Origin: an uncultured Bacteroidota bacterium
GTDB lineage: Bacteria; Bacteroidota; Bacteroidia; Bacteroidales; P3
NCBI GenBank assembly: GCA_902790215.1
Contig: CADAQX010000001.1
Location: forward strand, 62,001 to 126,000
DNA: 64,000 nt
Direction of reading: 5' to 3'
How positions within the stretch are numbered: position 1 is the first letter of the stretch; every line of letters begins with the position of its first letter. The notes under the pieces were generated by a model. It saw only the letters and a list, made by a program, of their open reading frames with translations. It did not search any database and was not told the origin of the DNA. The translations under genes were made by a program, and so were the position numbers. Positions 45,708 to 54,421 of the stretch are shown here, piece after piece.

Positions 45708-46445
45708 CTACTCCTCGAAGTCGTCGGGAATCTCCATATCGTGGTAGACGTTGGTCACGTCGTCGTCCTCTTCGAGAATGCCGATGACCTTCATGACCTT
45801 GCGGATGGTCTCTTCGTCGACCTGACGGAGGGTGTTGGGGATACGCTGGAGCTCGGCACTTTCGCACTCGATGCCCTTCTGCTCAAGCATCTTCACCATG
45901 TTGCCAAAGTCTTCGTAGGCGGTGTAGAGGGTCAGGTACTCATCGTCGACCTCCATTTCCTCGAGGCCACCGTCAATGAGTTCCATCTCCAGTTCGTCAA
46001 TGTCCATGTCGGGTTTGCGGGGAACCACAAAGACTCCCTTGCGGGTAAACAGGAAAGCGAGGCTGCCGTTGGTTTCCAGCGTTCCGCCGTTCTTGTTCAT
46101 AATAGACTTCACATTGGCCACGGTGCGGTTGTTGTTGTCCGAGAGGGCCTCGATGAAAAGGGCGATGCCATGGCTGACGTGGCACTCAAAGGTGAGTTCC
46201 ATCATCTGGGCCGCATCCTTGTCGTTGGCCTTGTTGATTGAGCGCTGCAGGGTGTCCTTGGGCATGTTGCAGCCACGGGCGTTCTGGACGAGCAGACGCA
46301 GACGGGGGTTGCTGTCGGGATCAGGGCCTCCCTCGCGCACGGCGATGGTGACCTGTTTCAGAATGTTACTCCACTGTTTCGAGCGCTTTGCATCGGCTGC
46401 GCCTTTAGCTCTCTTAATCTTTGACCATTTGTTGTGTCCTGACAT
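45708..46445 (-). CDS. YebC/PmpR-family protein
   Basis: 245 residues, standard length. Start MSGHNKWSKIKRAKGAAD is the highly conserved N-terminus; AVREGGPDPDSNPRLRLLVQ, GTLETNGSLAFLFTRKGVF and the central acidic part also match. Members bind DNA and some aid translation at proline-rich stretches. It is followed after 1 nt by rsmI, consistent with a translation-linked role. Confidence 0.95.
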   Translation of the reverse strand: MSGHNKWSKIKRAKGAADAKRSKQWSNILKQVTIAVREGGPDPDSNPRLRLLVQNARGCNMPKDTLQRSINKANDKDAAQMMELTFECHVSHGIALFIEALSDNNNRTVANVKSIMNKNGGTLETNGSLAFLFTRKGVFVVPRKPDMDIDELEMELIDGGLEEMEVDDEYLTLYTAYEDFGNMVKMLEQKGIECESAELQRIPNTLRQVDEETIRKVMKVIGILEEDDDVTNVYHDMEIPDDFEE

Positions 46446-46485
46446 AAATTAATACTTTTATATATTGTTAATAATTTAATTGTTT

Positions 46486-47172
46486 CTAATTAATATAAAA
46501 CTTCAAGTAGGTAATGGGCTTCCCTTCTGCGAGGAACATCTTCTCGTAGAACGTCTGCGTCATCTGTGCCTCCTGCAGACAGGGAATCTCAGGGTGCTGC
46601 GCGGCATCGACGGCATAAAGGTTGTCTGTGGCATATTCCACCCTGTAGCCGCCAGCCGGTATCACCTCGTCGCGGGTGTACAGGTGCAGTTCCTGCGAGT
46701 CGGTCTTCAGGTGGATGGGCGATCCGGGCTTGAGGAAACCTTTGTAGTAGTTCAGGAAACGCTCGCAAGTGAGCCGTTTGAACTCCTTCTTCGGCTGCGG
46801 GTCGGGGAAGGTAATCCAAATCTCCGAAACCTCGCCAGGGGCAAAGAATCCCTCTATCAGCTCAATCCTTGTACGCACAAAGGCCACATTGCCCATCTTC
46901 TCCTCCACGCCGGTTTTGGCACCGCGCCACAGGCGTGCGCCCTTGATGTCCACCCCCACATAATTCCTGTCGGGATGAATGCGGGCTAGAGAAATGGTAT
47001 AGTCGCCCTTGCCGCAGCCCAGCTCCAGCGTGATGGGATTGCTGTTGCCAAAATGCTCCGCCCACTTGCCCCGTAAGGCAAACCCCTCCTCTTTCAACAT
47101 CTCGTATGAGACCTGAAACAGGTTGGGGAATGTCAGATTTTCGGCAAACCTCTCTAACTTGTGATGACCCAT
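46486..47172 (-). CDS. trmB: tRNA (guanosine46-N7)-methyltransferase
   Basis: 228 residues. Class I methyltransferase: ITLELGCGKGDYTISLAR binds SAM, NYVGVDIKGARLWRGAK and the catalytic ITFPDPQPKKE motif follow, then RLTCERFLNYY and LKTDSQELHLY. It makes m7G46 in the variable loop of tRNAs. N-terminus (MGHHKLERFAENLTFPN) is as in other Bacteroidota TrmB. It lies between the YebC-family and HU-CCDC81 genes, 40 and 27 nt away. Confidence 0.95.
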   Translation of the reverse strand: MGHHKLERFAENLTFPNLFQVSYEMLKEEGFALRGKWAEHFGNSNPITLELGCGKGDYTISLARIHPDRNYVGVDIKGARLWRGAKTGVEEKMGNVAFVRTRIELIEGFFAPGEVSEIWITFPDPQPKKEFKRLTCERFLNYYKGFLKPGSPIHLKTDSQELHLYTRDEVIPAGGYRVEYATDNLYAVDAAQHPEIPCLQEAQMTQTFYEKMFLAEGKPITYLKFYIN

Positions 47173-47199
47173 AGGCTAACCTGGCGGAAATGGAACCTC

Positions 47200-48984
47200 T
47201 TATTCGTTAAAGTTATAAATCTTCACATCACTCTTGTACCACGACTTGATGTGCTTCTCCATGGCCTCGGCAGCGGTGCGGGTGGGTGCAGAACCCATGC
47301 TCACATAGTAGCCGCCCGACTTGCTGATGATGTAGGCGTCGCTGCCCAGTGCTTTCAGCTGGTTGGCACACTTGTTGGCCGACTTTTTCGAGGTGAAGAA
47401 TCCGGCAATAATGTCAAATCCCTGCTTGCTGTCCTTAAAAGTCGGGGCTTCGGGCACCACCTCTTCATAGGGTTTGTCCGACACAGGCTTCGCTGCCGCG
47501 CCACGGCCTCTGCCGCCTGCGGCACCGTCGGCGCCATAGCCGTAGCCATAGCCATCGGCATGCAGTCCAAGGTTCATCACCACGTCGTCCAATATGCCGT
47601 CGAGCAGGTCATAGTCCATCAACTCCTTCTGCACCATGCAGCGGTAGTAGTGTGCACCGGCATCCTTGTACTCGCCATAGTTGCGCTCCAGCCAGAAGTC
47701 CTCATAGGGGAAGAACCGTTTCACACAGTAGCCCTCAACCATCAGCTCGTGCAGACGGCCGTCGGCATACTGGTCCACCTGGTTCATCACTGCGGCAAAA
47801 GCATTGCCGTAATGGCGACCCATCAGGAAGGCTTTCACATAGTCGGCCATGAAGTCATGCAGCAGGCCGGCATTCTTGCGGATATCCATCTCCTCGAACT
47901 TCAGCAATGCATAGTCGTCCGTGAACTGGTCGCGATATGAAAGGGTTACATCCTGTGCGCAGCTCTCGCCCTTGGGGGCAGGGTGATACACTTGGGTAAA
48001 GTAATAGACAGCTCCAGCTATCAGCAGAAGCAGCAACAGAAGCAGCAGCCACAGGCCTGTGCGTCTCTTTTTCTTCTCCTTTTTCACTTTCTTCTCGGCT
48101 TTCTGCTGTTTCAAGGCGGCACGCTCGGCTTTTTCTTTCTCCTTCTCGGCCTTCAGGGCGTTCTTTTCACGCTCCTTGGCCAACGCCTTGGCATTCTCCT
48201 CCGCAGCCTTTCTGGCCTCTTCTTTCTCGCGGGCACGTGCTTTCTCGGCCTCTTCAGCAGCCTTGCGGGCCTCCTTCTCGGCCTTGGCAGCAGCCTTTTC
48301 TGCCCGGCGCATCTCTTTGGCGCTCTTGGGCGAAGAGGGTATCTCATCCAACTTGCGCTTCACCTCCGACAGATGGTCGGACTGTGCTGCCGCCGCCATG
48401 ATGGGGGCTGCGACCAATTCCGGTTCGGGTGCTGGGGCGGCGGGAGCGGCAACGGGTGTCACCTTTACCGGCTCGACAACGGGCTCCGGCTTGGGTTCTT
48501 CCACCACCGGAGGCTTGGGAGTGGCAGGCTTCTCAAAAGCGGCAAAGGGATCCTCAACCTCCTTGGGTGTGTAGGTGGCCACATTCTCCAAAGGCTGTTC
48601 GTGCTTTTTGCCAGCATCCAAATCCAATCCTTCCAAAGCGTCAAACACCACTTTGGAACCTGACAGACGCAAGCATCCAATCCCTGGGAACTCATGACCC
48701 TTGGGGTTGTGCTGCAGTTTGTCCTTCAAGGCGATCACATAATTTGCCCACATCTGCTCGGCTATCTCGTTGGTGACGCACTCCCGTTCCGCAATCCGGC
48801 GGACAACGGCCTTGTTTCCCGCAAGGGTCTCGGTCATTACCACCGTGCGGCGGGCAGGATAGTATATACTCGTGGCAGCATCGTGATAAGCATTAACGTT
48901 ACTGCTGGTCAGCGTTCCCATACCGGGAAACTCGACAACATTGCCCTGTTGGATGAACTCTACTATTAAGTCTGTTATATTCAT
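47200..48984 (-). CDS. HU-CCDC81 and SPOR domain membrane protein
   Basis: 594 residues. Two N-terminal HU-CCDC81-type domains (~1-60 and ~65-125: VVEFPGMGTLTSSNVNAYH, HEFPGIGCLRLSGSKVVF), a Pro/Ala/Val linker, an Ala/Glu/Lys coiled stretch (~225-300), one transmembrane helix (~308-330, GLWLLLLLLLLLIAGAVYY) and a periplasmic part ending in a SPOR domain (~520-594, QGFDIIAGFFTSKKSANKCA). SPOR domains bind denuded glycan strands at the division site, so the protein probably links a cytosolic filament or DNA-like binder with septal peptidoglycan. It is first in line before trmB and follows kdsB by 19 nt. Confidence 0.9.
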   Translation of the reverse strand: MNITDLIVEFIQQGNVVEFPGMGTLTSSNVNAYHDAATSIYYPARRTVVMTETLAGNKAVVRRIAERECVTNEIAEQMWANYVIALKDKLQHNPKGHEFPGIGCLRLSGSKVVFDALEGLDLDAGKKHEQPLENVATYTPKEVEDPFAAFEKPATPKPPVVEEPKPEPVVEPVKVTPVAAPAAPAPEPELVAAPIMAAAAQSDHLSEVKRKLDEIPSSPKSAKEMRRAEKAAAKAEKEARKAAEEAEKARAREKEEARKAAEENAKALAKEREKNALKAEKEKEKAERAALKQQKAEKKVKKEKKKRRTGLWLLLLLLLLLIAGAVYYFTQVYHPAPKGESCAQDVTLSYRDQFTDDYALLKFEEMDIRKNAGLLHDFMADYVKAFLMGRHYGNAFAAVMNQVDQYADGRLHELMVEGYCVKRFFPYEDFWLERNYGEYKDAGAHYYRCMVQKELMDYDLLDGILDDVVMNLGLHADGYGYGYGADGAAGGRGRGAAAKPVSDKPYEEVVPEAPTFKDSKQGFDIIAGFFTSKKSANKCANQLKALGSDAYIISKSGGYYVSMGSAPTRTAAEAMEKHIKSWYKSDVKIYNFNE

Positions 48985-49003
48985 ATTATTATATTGTTTT
49001 TCT

Positions 49004-49771
49004 TTAATTATTTCTCTCTTTCGTCAAATACTGCTCGGCCAAAGCCATGTCGGCGGGTGTGTCGATGCCTATGTTGGCCACGGCGGTCTCCTTCACCTGT
49101 ATTTCATAACCGTTTTCAAGCCACCTCAACTGCTCCAGCGACTCGCACAGTTCCAGCGGCGACTGCTGCAGCCGCACCAACGCTTCGAGGGTCTCGGTAC
49201 GGAAAGCGTAAATGCCCACATGCTTGAAATACGGGTGGTGCTCCATCCACTGCTCCGGCTCCACGCCGCGCACGTGAGGAAGCGGCTGGCGGCTGAAATA
49301 CAGGGCGCGTCCTCGCAGGTCGCACACCACCTTCACATTATTGGGCGACATTAGCTCGGCTGTACTGTGTATAGCCGTCTTGAGCGTGGCAATCTGCACC
49401 TCGCCGTCGGCAAAGCAGTCCACCAGACTGCGCAACTGCTCCTGCCGCACGAAGGGCTCATCACCCTGCACATTTATGGCAACGTCGAATGCCTGCCCCT
49501 CTTCCCGCAGTTTGCGGACCACCTCACCGCAGCGGTCTGTGCCGCTCCTATGGGTGGAAGCAGTCATCACGGCACGTCCGCCGAAGCCTTTCACAGCCTC
49601 GGCAATACGCTCGTCGTCGGTGGCCACCACGGCGCACGCCAGCTCAGACATGGCCGACACATTCTCCCACACCCACTGTATCACCGGCTTGCCGCCAAGC
49701 AGTGCCAAGGGCTTGCCCGGAAAACGGGTGGAAGCGTATCGTGCGGGTATTATGGCCACTGTTTTCTGCAT
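49004..49771 (-). CDS. kdsB: 3-deoxy-manno-octulosonate cytidylyltransferase
   Basis: 255 residues from ATG 49771 (MQKTVAIIPARYAS); an in-frame ATG at 49804 overlaps the upstream gene. The nucleotide loop IPARYASTRFPGKPL, VATDDERI, MTASTHRSGTDR, INVQGDEPFV and HVGIYAFR identify KdsB. It makes CMP-Kdo for lipopolysaccharide core in the cytosol. One base separates it from the stop of the deoxynucleoside kinase gene, so both are read together. Confidence 0.96.
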   Translation of the reverse strand: MQKTVAIIPARYASTRFPGKPLALLGGKPVIQWVWENVSAMSELACAVVATDDERIAEAVKGFGGRAVMTASTHRSGTDRCGEVVRKLREEGQAFDVAINVQGDEPFVRQEQLRSLVDCFADGEVQIATLKTAIHSTAELMSPNNVKVVCDLRGRALYFSRQPLPHVRGVEPEQWMEHHPYFKHVGIYAFRTETLEALVRLQQSPLELCESLEQLRWLENGYEIQVKETAVANIGIDTPADMALAEQYLTKERNN

Positions 49772-49772
49772 C

Positions 49773-50390
49773 CTACGAGAACAAAGAGTTAATTTCTGCA
49801 TCAATCATATTGTACACCATGCCCAAATCCTCGTCACTCTCCACAAAGTCCAGCTTGGTCAAATCCACAATGATGTATTTGCCCTTGTTGTACTTGTCAA
49901 TCCAGTCCTCATAGCGCTTGTTCAGCCCCGTCAGATAGTCCAGACGGATGCTGCTCTCATATTCCCGGCCACGGGCCTGTATGTGGCGTATAAGTGTCGG
50001 CACATCGGCACGCAGATAGATGAGCAGGTCGGGCGGCTGGAGGAAGGAGGACACCAGCTCGAAAGTGTGCTGATAGTTGTCGAAGTCGCGCGTGTTCATC
50101 AAGCCCATGGCATGCAGGTTGGGCGTAAAGATATAGGCGTCTTCGTAGAGGGTTCGGTCCTGTATGATGTTCTTGCTCTCCTTGCGGATGTCGAGAAGCT
50201 GCCGCGTGCGGGTGTGCAGATAATAAATCTGGATATTGAACGACCACCGGCGCATATCCTCATAGAAACTGTTGATATAGGGATTGGTTTCCGTCGATTC
50301 ATATATGGGTCTGTAGCCGTAGTGACGGGCCAATATTTTGGTCAGCGCCGTCTTTCCCGAGCCTATATTTCCTGCAATAGCGATGTGCAT
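49773..50390 (-). CDS. deoxynucleoside kinase
   Basis: 205 residues. P-loop GNIGSGKTAL (~7-16), ESTETNPYINSFYEDMRRW (~31-49) with the substrate-site Glu and Trp, the DR-x-LYED motif (IQDRTLYEDAYIF) and a basic lid RGREYESSIRLDYL. This is the dGuo/dAdo-kinase-like group widespread in Bacteroidota; which nucleoside is used cannot be read. Operon leader for kdsB; a -7 box TATATTTG on the minus strand lies at 50463-50470. Confidence 0.9.
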   Translation of the reverse strand: MHIAIAGNIGSGKTALTKILARHYGYRPIYESTETNPYINSFYEDMRRWSFNIQIYYLHTRTRQLLDIRKESKNIIQDRTLYEDAYIFTPNLHAMGLMNTRDFDNYQHTFELVSSFLQPPDLLIYLRADVPTLIRHIQARGREYESSIRLDYLTGLNKRYEDWIDKYNKGKYIIVDLTKLDFVESDEDLGMVYNMIDAEINSLFS

Positions 50391-50462
50391 AATACGTCAC
50401 AATTTGCCTATCCGTTTGGGATGCAAAAGGATAGGCTTTTTATATTTATATTTTATAAAAGG

Positions 50463-50470
50463 CAAATATA
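50463..50470 (-). promoter_or_regulatory. -7 box (TATATTTG) of the kinase-kdsB operon
   Basis: Minus-strand TATATTTG 72 nt before the start codon. The -33 box is weak. The 381-base divergent gap 50391-50771 has no gene. Confidence 0.5.
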
Positions 50471-50531
50471 CAAAAAAAATCCGAGAAAGCAGAAGTTTTT
50501 GCAAAAAAAACACTTCAAACACCCCCGATAG

Positions 50532-50615
50532 GTTTTAATTCGTTAATGCGTTAATGTGTTATTTCGTTATTCAAGGATTCACGCATTAACACATTCACAC
50601 ATTAACACATTTACA
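50532..50615. repeat. word-like repeats forming a hairpin (CGTTAATG family)
   Basis: CGTTAATGCGTTAATGTGTT on the left and ACGCATTAACACATTCACAC with ACATTAACACAT on the right. Arms are largely complementary. Same words as 12824-12860. Confidence 0.65.
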
Positions 50616-50771
50616 GCGACGTGACAACGTCCCCTCCCCGACCACACTTCGAGGTTGAATCTATATCTTTTTTTATTTTTAACAAAAGACAATAATAATG
50701 GCAATCCGTCGTTATGGATAGTTTAGAAAGGAATCAATACATTCAGCAAATAACAATAAAACACGATAACA

Positions 50772-52157
50772 ATGAGTTTAATCAAATCCATTTCCGGTAT
50801 CCGGGGCACCATCGGCGGCAAGCCGGGCGACGGCCTCAGCCCCATCGATGTGGTAAAATTCACTTCAGCCTTTGCCACATTTCTGCAAAAACGCAACGCT
50901 GGCAAACGTCTCACTCTCGTAGTTGGCCGCGACGCCCGTCTGTCTGGCGCCATGGTCGACCGCCTTGTGGTGGGCACCCTGCAGGGCATGGGCATCGACG
51001 TAATCGAGACAGGCCTCTCCACCACCCCCACCACCGAGATGAGCGTGATTGACAAGCACGCCGACGGCGGCATCATCATCACCGCCAGCCACAACCCCAA
51101 ACATTGGAACGCTCTGAAACTGCTTAACGCCCGCGGCGAATTCATCGACGCCGCCGAGGGTGCCGAGGTTCTCCGTCTGGCCGAGAGCGAGGAACTCAAC
51201 TTTGCCGAGGTCGACGACCTGGGGCAGGTGACCGAGGACAACACCACCATCGACCACCACATCGAGCGCGTGCTGGCATTGCCTCTCGTGGATGTCGAGG
51301 CCATCCGCAAGGCCGGCTTCAAGGTAGCCGTGGATGCCGTCAATTCCACCGGTGGGCTGGCTATCCCCCGCCTGCTGCGTGCATTGGGCGTGAAAGAAGT
51401 TGTTGAGCTGAACTGCGACCCCACGGGTCACTTTGCCCATAACCCGGAGCCCATCCCCGCCAATCTGACCGACATTTCGCGCGTGGTGCGCGAGAACAAG
51501 TGCGACCTCGGTGTGGTGGTTGACCCCGATGTGGACCGCCTGGCACTGGTGTGCGAGACCGGCGAGATGTTTGGCGAGGAATACACACTGGTGAGCGTGG
51601 CCGACTATGTGCTGCAGCACACGCCCGGCAACACCGTATCGAACCTTTCATCATCCCGCGCCCTGCGCGATGTGACACACCGCTATGCGGGTTGCGAGTA
51701 CAACGCCGCCGCCGTGGGCGAGGTGAATGTCACCACCCTGATGCGCAAGACCGGTGCCGTCATCGGCGGCGAGGGCAACGGCGGTGTCATCTATCCCGAA
51801 CTGCACTATGGCCGCGACGCGCTGGTGGGCGTGGCCCTGTTCCTCACCCTGCTGGCCAAGAAGGGCATGAAGGTGAGCGAGCTGCGCAAAACCTATCCCG
51901 ACTACATCATCTCCAAGAACCGCATTGACCTCACCGCAGGCATGGATGTGGACGGCCTGCTGAAACGCTTGGCCGACAAGTACAACGCCACTCCCGGCTG
52001 CAAAGTTACCACCATCGACGGTGTGAAGATTGACTTCGAGGACGGCTGGGTGCACCTGCGCAAGAGCAACACGGAGCCTATCATCCGCATCTACAGCGAG
52101 GCACACACCGAGACCCGTGCCAACGAGTTGGCCGAGCAGGTGAAAGCCGAAGTGTGA
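50772..52157 (+). CDS. glmM: phosphohexomutase, probably phosphoglucosamine mutase
   Basis: 461 residues, four-domain alpha-D-phosphohexomutase. Phosphoserine loop TASHNP (~103), metal loop DPDVDRLAL (~251), sugar loop GEGNGGVIYP (~332) and phosphate-binding loop RKSNTEPIIRIYSEA (~430) are all present. The starting LIKSISGIRGTIGG and the GEGNGG form are those of the Bacteroidota/archaeal glmM-manB-like group. It most likely converts GlcN-6-P to GlcN-1-P for UDP-GlcNAc; phosphomannomutase or phosphoglucomutase activity is not excluded. Bounded downstream by two hairpins. Confidence 0.9.
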   Translation: MSLIKSISGIRGTIGGKPGDGLSPIDVVKFTSAFATFLQKRNAGKRLTLVVGRDARLSGAMVDRLVVGTLQGMGIDVIETGLSTTPTTEMSVIDKHADGGIIITASHNPKHWNALKLLNARGEFIDAAEGAEVLRLAESEELNFAEVDDLGQVTEDNTTIDHHIERVLALPLVDVEAIRKAGFKVAVDAVNSTGGLAIPRLLRALGVKEVVELNCDPTGHFAHNPEPIPANLTDISRVVRENKCDLGVVVDPDVDRLALVCETGEMFGEEYTLVSVADYVLQHTPGNTVSNLSSSRALRDVTHRYAGCEYNAAAVGEVNVTTLMRKTGAVIGGEGNGGVIYPELHYGRDALVGVALFLTLLAKKGMKVSELRKTYPDYIISKNRIDLTAGMDVDGLLKRLADKYNATPGCKVTTIDGVKIDFEDGWVHLRKSNTEPIIRIYSEAHTETRANELAEQVKAEV

Positions 52158-52181
52158 TTGCTTGAAAGAAGTAAGAACAAT

Positions 52182-52226
52182 GAGGTAAGAACTATGAAGT
52201 TTTGATTCCTTCATAGTTCTTACCTC
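52182..52226. terminator. 18-bp perfect hairpin after the phosphohexomutase gene
   Basis: 52182-52199 (GAGGTAAGAACTATGAAG) and 52209-52226 (CTTCATAGTTCTTACCTC) are exact reverse complements with a 9-nt loop, followed by TTTCTTT. Probably a terminator; possibly a repeat of the family seen at 14609-14668. Confidence 0.75.
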
Positions 52227-52238
52227 TTTCTTTAACCC

Positions 52239-52262
52239 AAATCGGTCATTAGGCCGATTTTT
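52239..52262 (+). terminator. second terminator after the phosphohexomutase gene
   Basis: AAATCGG (52239-52245) pairs with CCGATTT (52254-52260) and runs into T residues. Confidence 0.7.
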
Positions 52263-52373
52263 ATATTCTTTCTCGCTTTCTCAGTTCTGTTTATGCCATA
52301 TCAGCATTTCTTTCGGCATCTTGTCCTCATCCCTGTCTCGCCGTAGCCCGCTACGTCTTCGTCAGCGATGCGG

Positions 52374-52428
52374 CCAATCTGCTCGAAACAAATGCTAATC
52401 TGCCATAAACCCTAATGACCAATTTGGG
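52374..52428 (+). repeat. dispersed repeat R4, copy 2
   Basis: Starts CCAATCTGCTCGAAAC and ends AATTTGGG; matches 39159-39214 with about six changes. It lies 14 bp before the nuclease stop codon. Confidence 0.8.
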
Positions 52429-52442
52429 TTTAATGGGGGAGA

Positions 52443-53225
52443 TTATCCGTACAATTCGTTGAGGAGCATAGCTAAGCGGATGCCGGCGGCATAGAGTTGC
52501 CATTCCATTTCGGGGGCAAAGTGATAGACATAGACGAAGGGGTTGCCGTTCCACTCTTCATGATAGGCATAGATTTCCTCGGTGAGACGGTAGTTGTGCA
52601 GCAGCAGTTCTTCGTTGGTCATGCGTCGTATGGCTTTCTTCTGTTTGCCATAGACATTCTCAAGATATTCAGCATATTCGGTATAGCTGTAACCCACTGC
52701 AAGTATGATACCTTCGTCCCACAAGCGGTGCAGATTATAGGGCTGCTTAAACCATTCAAAGCGTATAGTATTGCCTCCGAGGTCTGCCTGATGGCCCATG
52801 TGCATGGGGCAGAATCGGTCACCAGCCAAGTGGATAAGAAACCGGAGGGCATCGACATTGTCTGGTTCACGGCGCAGCAGGTTGACGATGCTGTCCATTG
52901 CCCTGAAGAGGTTGCCGCCCTCGGCGGGATAATGCGTCAGAGCGGACAGAACTACAGAGTCCGAAAGCCCTGAGTCAAAGTCTTGAAAGTGCCAGTCGTA
53001 GCTGTCGGGGTAGATGGTGTCGCTCTTGATGTTGTCCGCCCACGTGGACCAATAGACGATGCCGTGCTTGCCCAGTATACGATCCACACGGTGGCGAGCC
53101 CGGCAGTTGAGGTTATCGTAGGCAATCTGTGTAACGACCCGGTGGCCTGTGGGACCCCAGGCAAGCAGCTGCACGGCAGAGAGCGCGAGGATTGCAAAGA
53201 GAATAATGTATTTTATTTTGCTCAT
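52443..53225 (-). CDS. S1/P1-family nuclease, secreted
   Basis: 260 residues from ATG 53225 (MSKIKYIIL); the frame is open further up but overlaps the neighbouring gene. Signal peptide ends before Trp in LLAWGPTGHRVV; this Trp becomes the mature N-terminus that binds zinc in this family. Other ligands are visible: H of GHR, D of WADNI, H of DWHF, H of LIHLAGD and the H and D of PMHMGHQADLGGN. It cuts single-stranded nucleic acids outside the cytosol, probably for phosphate or nucleoside gain. Starts 8 nt after the helical-protein gene. Confidence 0.92.
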   Translation of the reverse strand: MSKIKYIILFAILALSAVQLLAWGPTGHRVVTQIAYDNLNCRARHRVDRILGKHGIVYWSTWADNIKSDTIYPDSYDWHFQDFDSGLSDSVVLSALTHYPAEGGNLFRAMDSIVNLLRREPDNVDALRFLIHLAGDRFCPMHMGHQADLGGNTIRFEWFKQPYNLHRLWDEGIILAVGYSYTEYAEYLENVYGKQKKAIRRMTNEELLLHNYRLTEEIYAYHEEWNGNPFVYVYHFAPEMEWQLYAAGIRLAMLLNELYG

Positions 53226-53233
53226 GAAGAAGT

Positions 53234-53773
53234 TTATTGTTGGTTTTTCAATTTGTTTATCAAATGTTTTATGCCGGGCTTGCAATCCTCAGGCTGCATA
53301 AGGCTGAGGGTTTCGTAGAACTCGTGCAGAAGTTCGGGATAGGGCAGACACATACGGTGAGCCAGCTTCATACAAAGAGCCTGCACACCGGGTGGCTCTT
53401 CGGGCATGTGCATGTGCAACAGGCAGAAGTCGAGGAAATCGGTACGCATCAGCTCCGCATCCATGGGGAGACCCATAATCCGTAGTATGCCTAAAGGGTA
53501 ATATAGTTGGTCCATAAGATTGAGTGTCAGCCGGCGGAGAGATGTGTCAGGTGTGGCCATAATTAAGTCAATGAGATCATTGTACGGAAGTGTCCTTATT
53601 TGTGTGATAGGCTTGTGTGTCAAGACCCAAGCGGCATTGCGTGCCACCCGGATGTCTTCATCGTACAGCCGAGGTAGCAAAAGCGAACATGGTACCTCCT
53701 TGGCAAGAGCGCGAACTTCCGCACCCCCCAACGAAGAGCGCAGAACCTGCAAGATATTGTCATTGTCCCACAT
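53234..53773 (-). CDS. helical (HEAT-like) protein of unknown function
   Basis: 179 residues from ATG 53773 (MWDNDNILQVL), chosen because a -7 box lies just upstream at 53803-53810 and the extension to 53866 crosses it. The sequence is all-helical: LRSSLGGAEVRALAKEV, DIRVARNAAWVLTHKP, DTSLRRLTLNLMDQLYY, VQALCMKLAHRM. Two segments look like HEAT repeats. No signal peptide or catalytic motif. Likely an adaptor; co-transcribed with the nuclease gene 8 nt downstream. Confidence 0.6.
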   Translation of the reverse strand: MWDNDNILQVLRSSLGGAEVRALAKEVPCSLLLPRLYDEDIRVARNAAWVLTHKPITQIRTLPYNDLIDLIMATPDTSLRRLTLNLMDQLYYPLGILRIMGLPMDAELMRTDFLDFCLLHMHMPEEPPGVQALCMKLAHRMCLPYPELLHEFYETLSLMQPEDCKPGIKHLINKLKNQQ

Positions 53774-53802
53774 ACCAAAAACAGACCAATTATTAGATAC
53801 TG

Positions 53803-53810
53803 CAAAAATA
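53803..53810 (-). promoter_or_regulatory. -7 box (TATTTTTG) for the 53773-52443 operon
   Basis: Minus-strand TATTTTTG 29 nt before the start codon. -33 region not convincing. Confidence 0.5.
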
Positions 53811-54059
53811 CACAAAAAACTTGGATTACATACATACACACGACCATTACAAACACGAATTAACACGGATACAACATTAATTAATAGACGATCATTAACG
53901 ATTCGCGTTTTATGATGTTTAGCATATTGCCCTTAACATATTTTGTATGGTTTTGCACAACACTAACACTCTGTAGAATACACAACCTTACCACATGGGG
54001 CAATTAACAAACAATGGACTCTCCGTAATACACAAAGCAGTTCATTCGCAAAGATTCAT

Positions 54060-54090
54060 TTTGCAGTACCGAAATTATTTCGTATTTTTG
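54060..54090 (+). promoter_or_regulatory. promoter of structured RNA copy 2
   Basis: TTTG (54060-54063), 19-nt spacer, TATTTTTG (54083-54090). The nearest gene starts 332 nt later, so a long leader or a separate RNA is made. Confidence 0.75.
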
Positions 54091-54096
54091 CCCAGT

Positions 54097-54327
54097 TGAA
54101 CAAAAAAAAGAATTGTCATGTAAACAATAGTAATACAAAGACATATTGAGCTTGACGCTCTTGTTTCCTTAGTGTAAACGTCTGGAAAACTATTACCAAG
54201 AAACGGAAATAAGATTGCGGATAGTTCACGCGTTGGCGTGGATTCTTTCCCACTTATTTGTTTCAAGGTATTCCAGACACCCACACTAAGAATAAGTGGC
54301 AGATGAAAGGATTTGCGCCTTTTTCAT
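54097..54327 (+). ncRNA. structured RNA, copy 2 (candidate new family; leader or free RNA)
   Basis: From promoter to T-rich hairpin about 230 nt. In order: AAAGACATA (54137-54145); hairpin GAGC/GCTC (54148-54160); long-range stem CTTAGTGT (54168-54175) with ACACTAAG (54283-54290) and GTCTGGAA (54180-54187) with TTCCAGAC (54271-54278); TACC with GGTA; GAAAC and AAATAAG with CTTATTT and GTTTC; hairpin CACGC/GCGTG followed by GCGTGGATT; then ATGAAAGG/CCTTTTTCAT (54303-54327). Stem arms are exact over most of their length. Shared with the RNA at 31966-32212: AAAGACATA, hairpin, AACGTC, ATTACCA, ATAG-TT, GCGTGGA-T. It fills most of the 648-base gap 53774-54421. Confidence 0.65.
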
Positions 54328-54421
54328 ACCCTATTCTAAACACCAGCTTCCTGCTCATAACAAAAACAAGCAGAGAAGCCGAAAACTGCATCAAAGAGTA
54401 GGCATTGTTTTAAGTTTACAT

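Noticed and set aside
53867-54295. Genes between the helical protein and the barrel gene
   Set aside because: Open frames there are short, on the wrong side of promoters, and coincide with the structured RNA.
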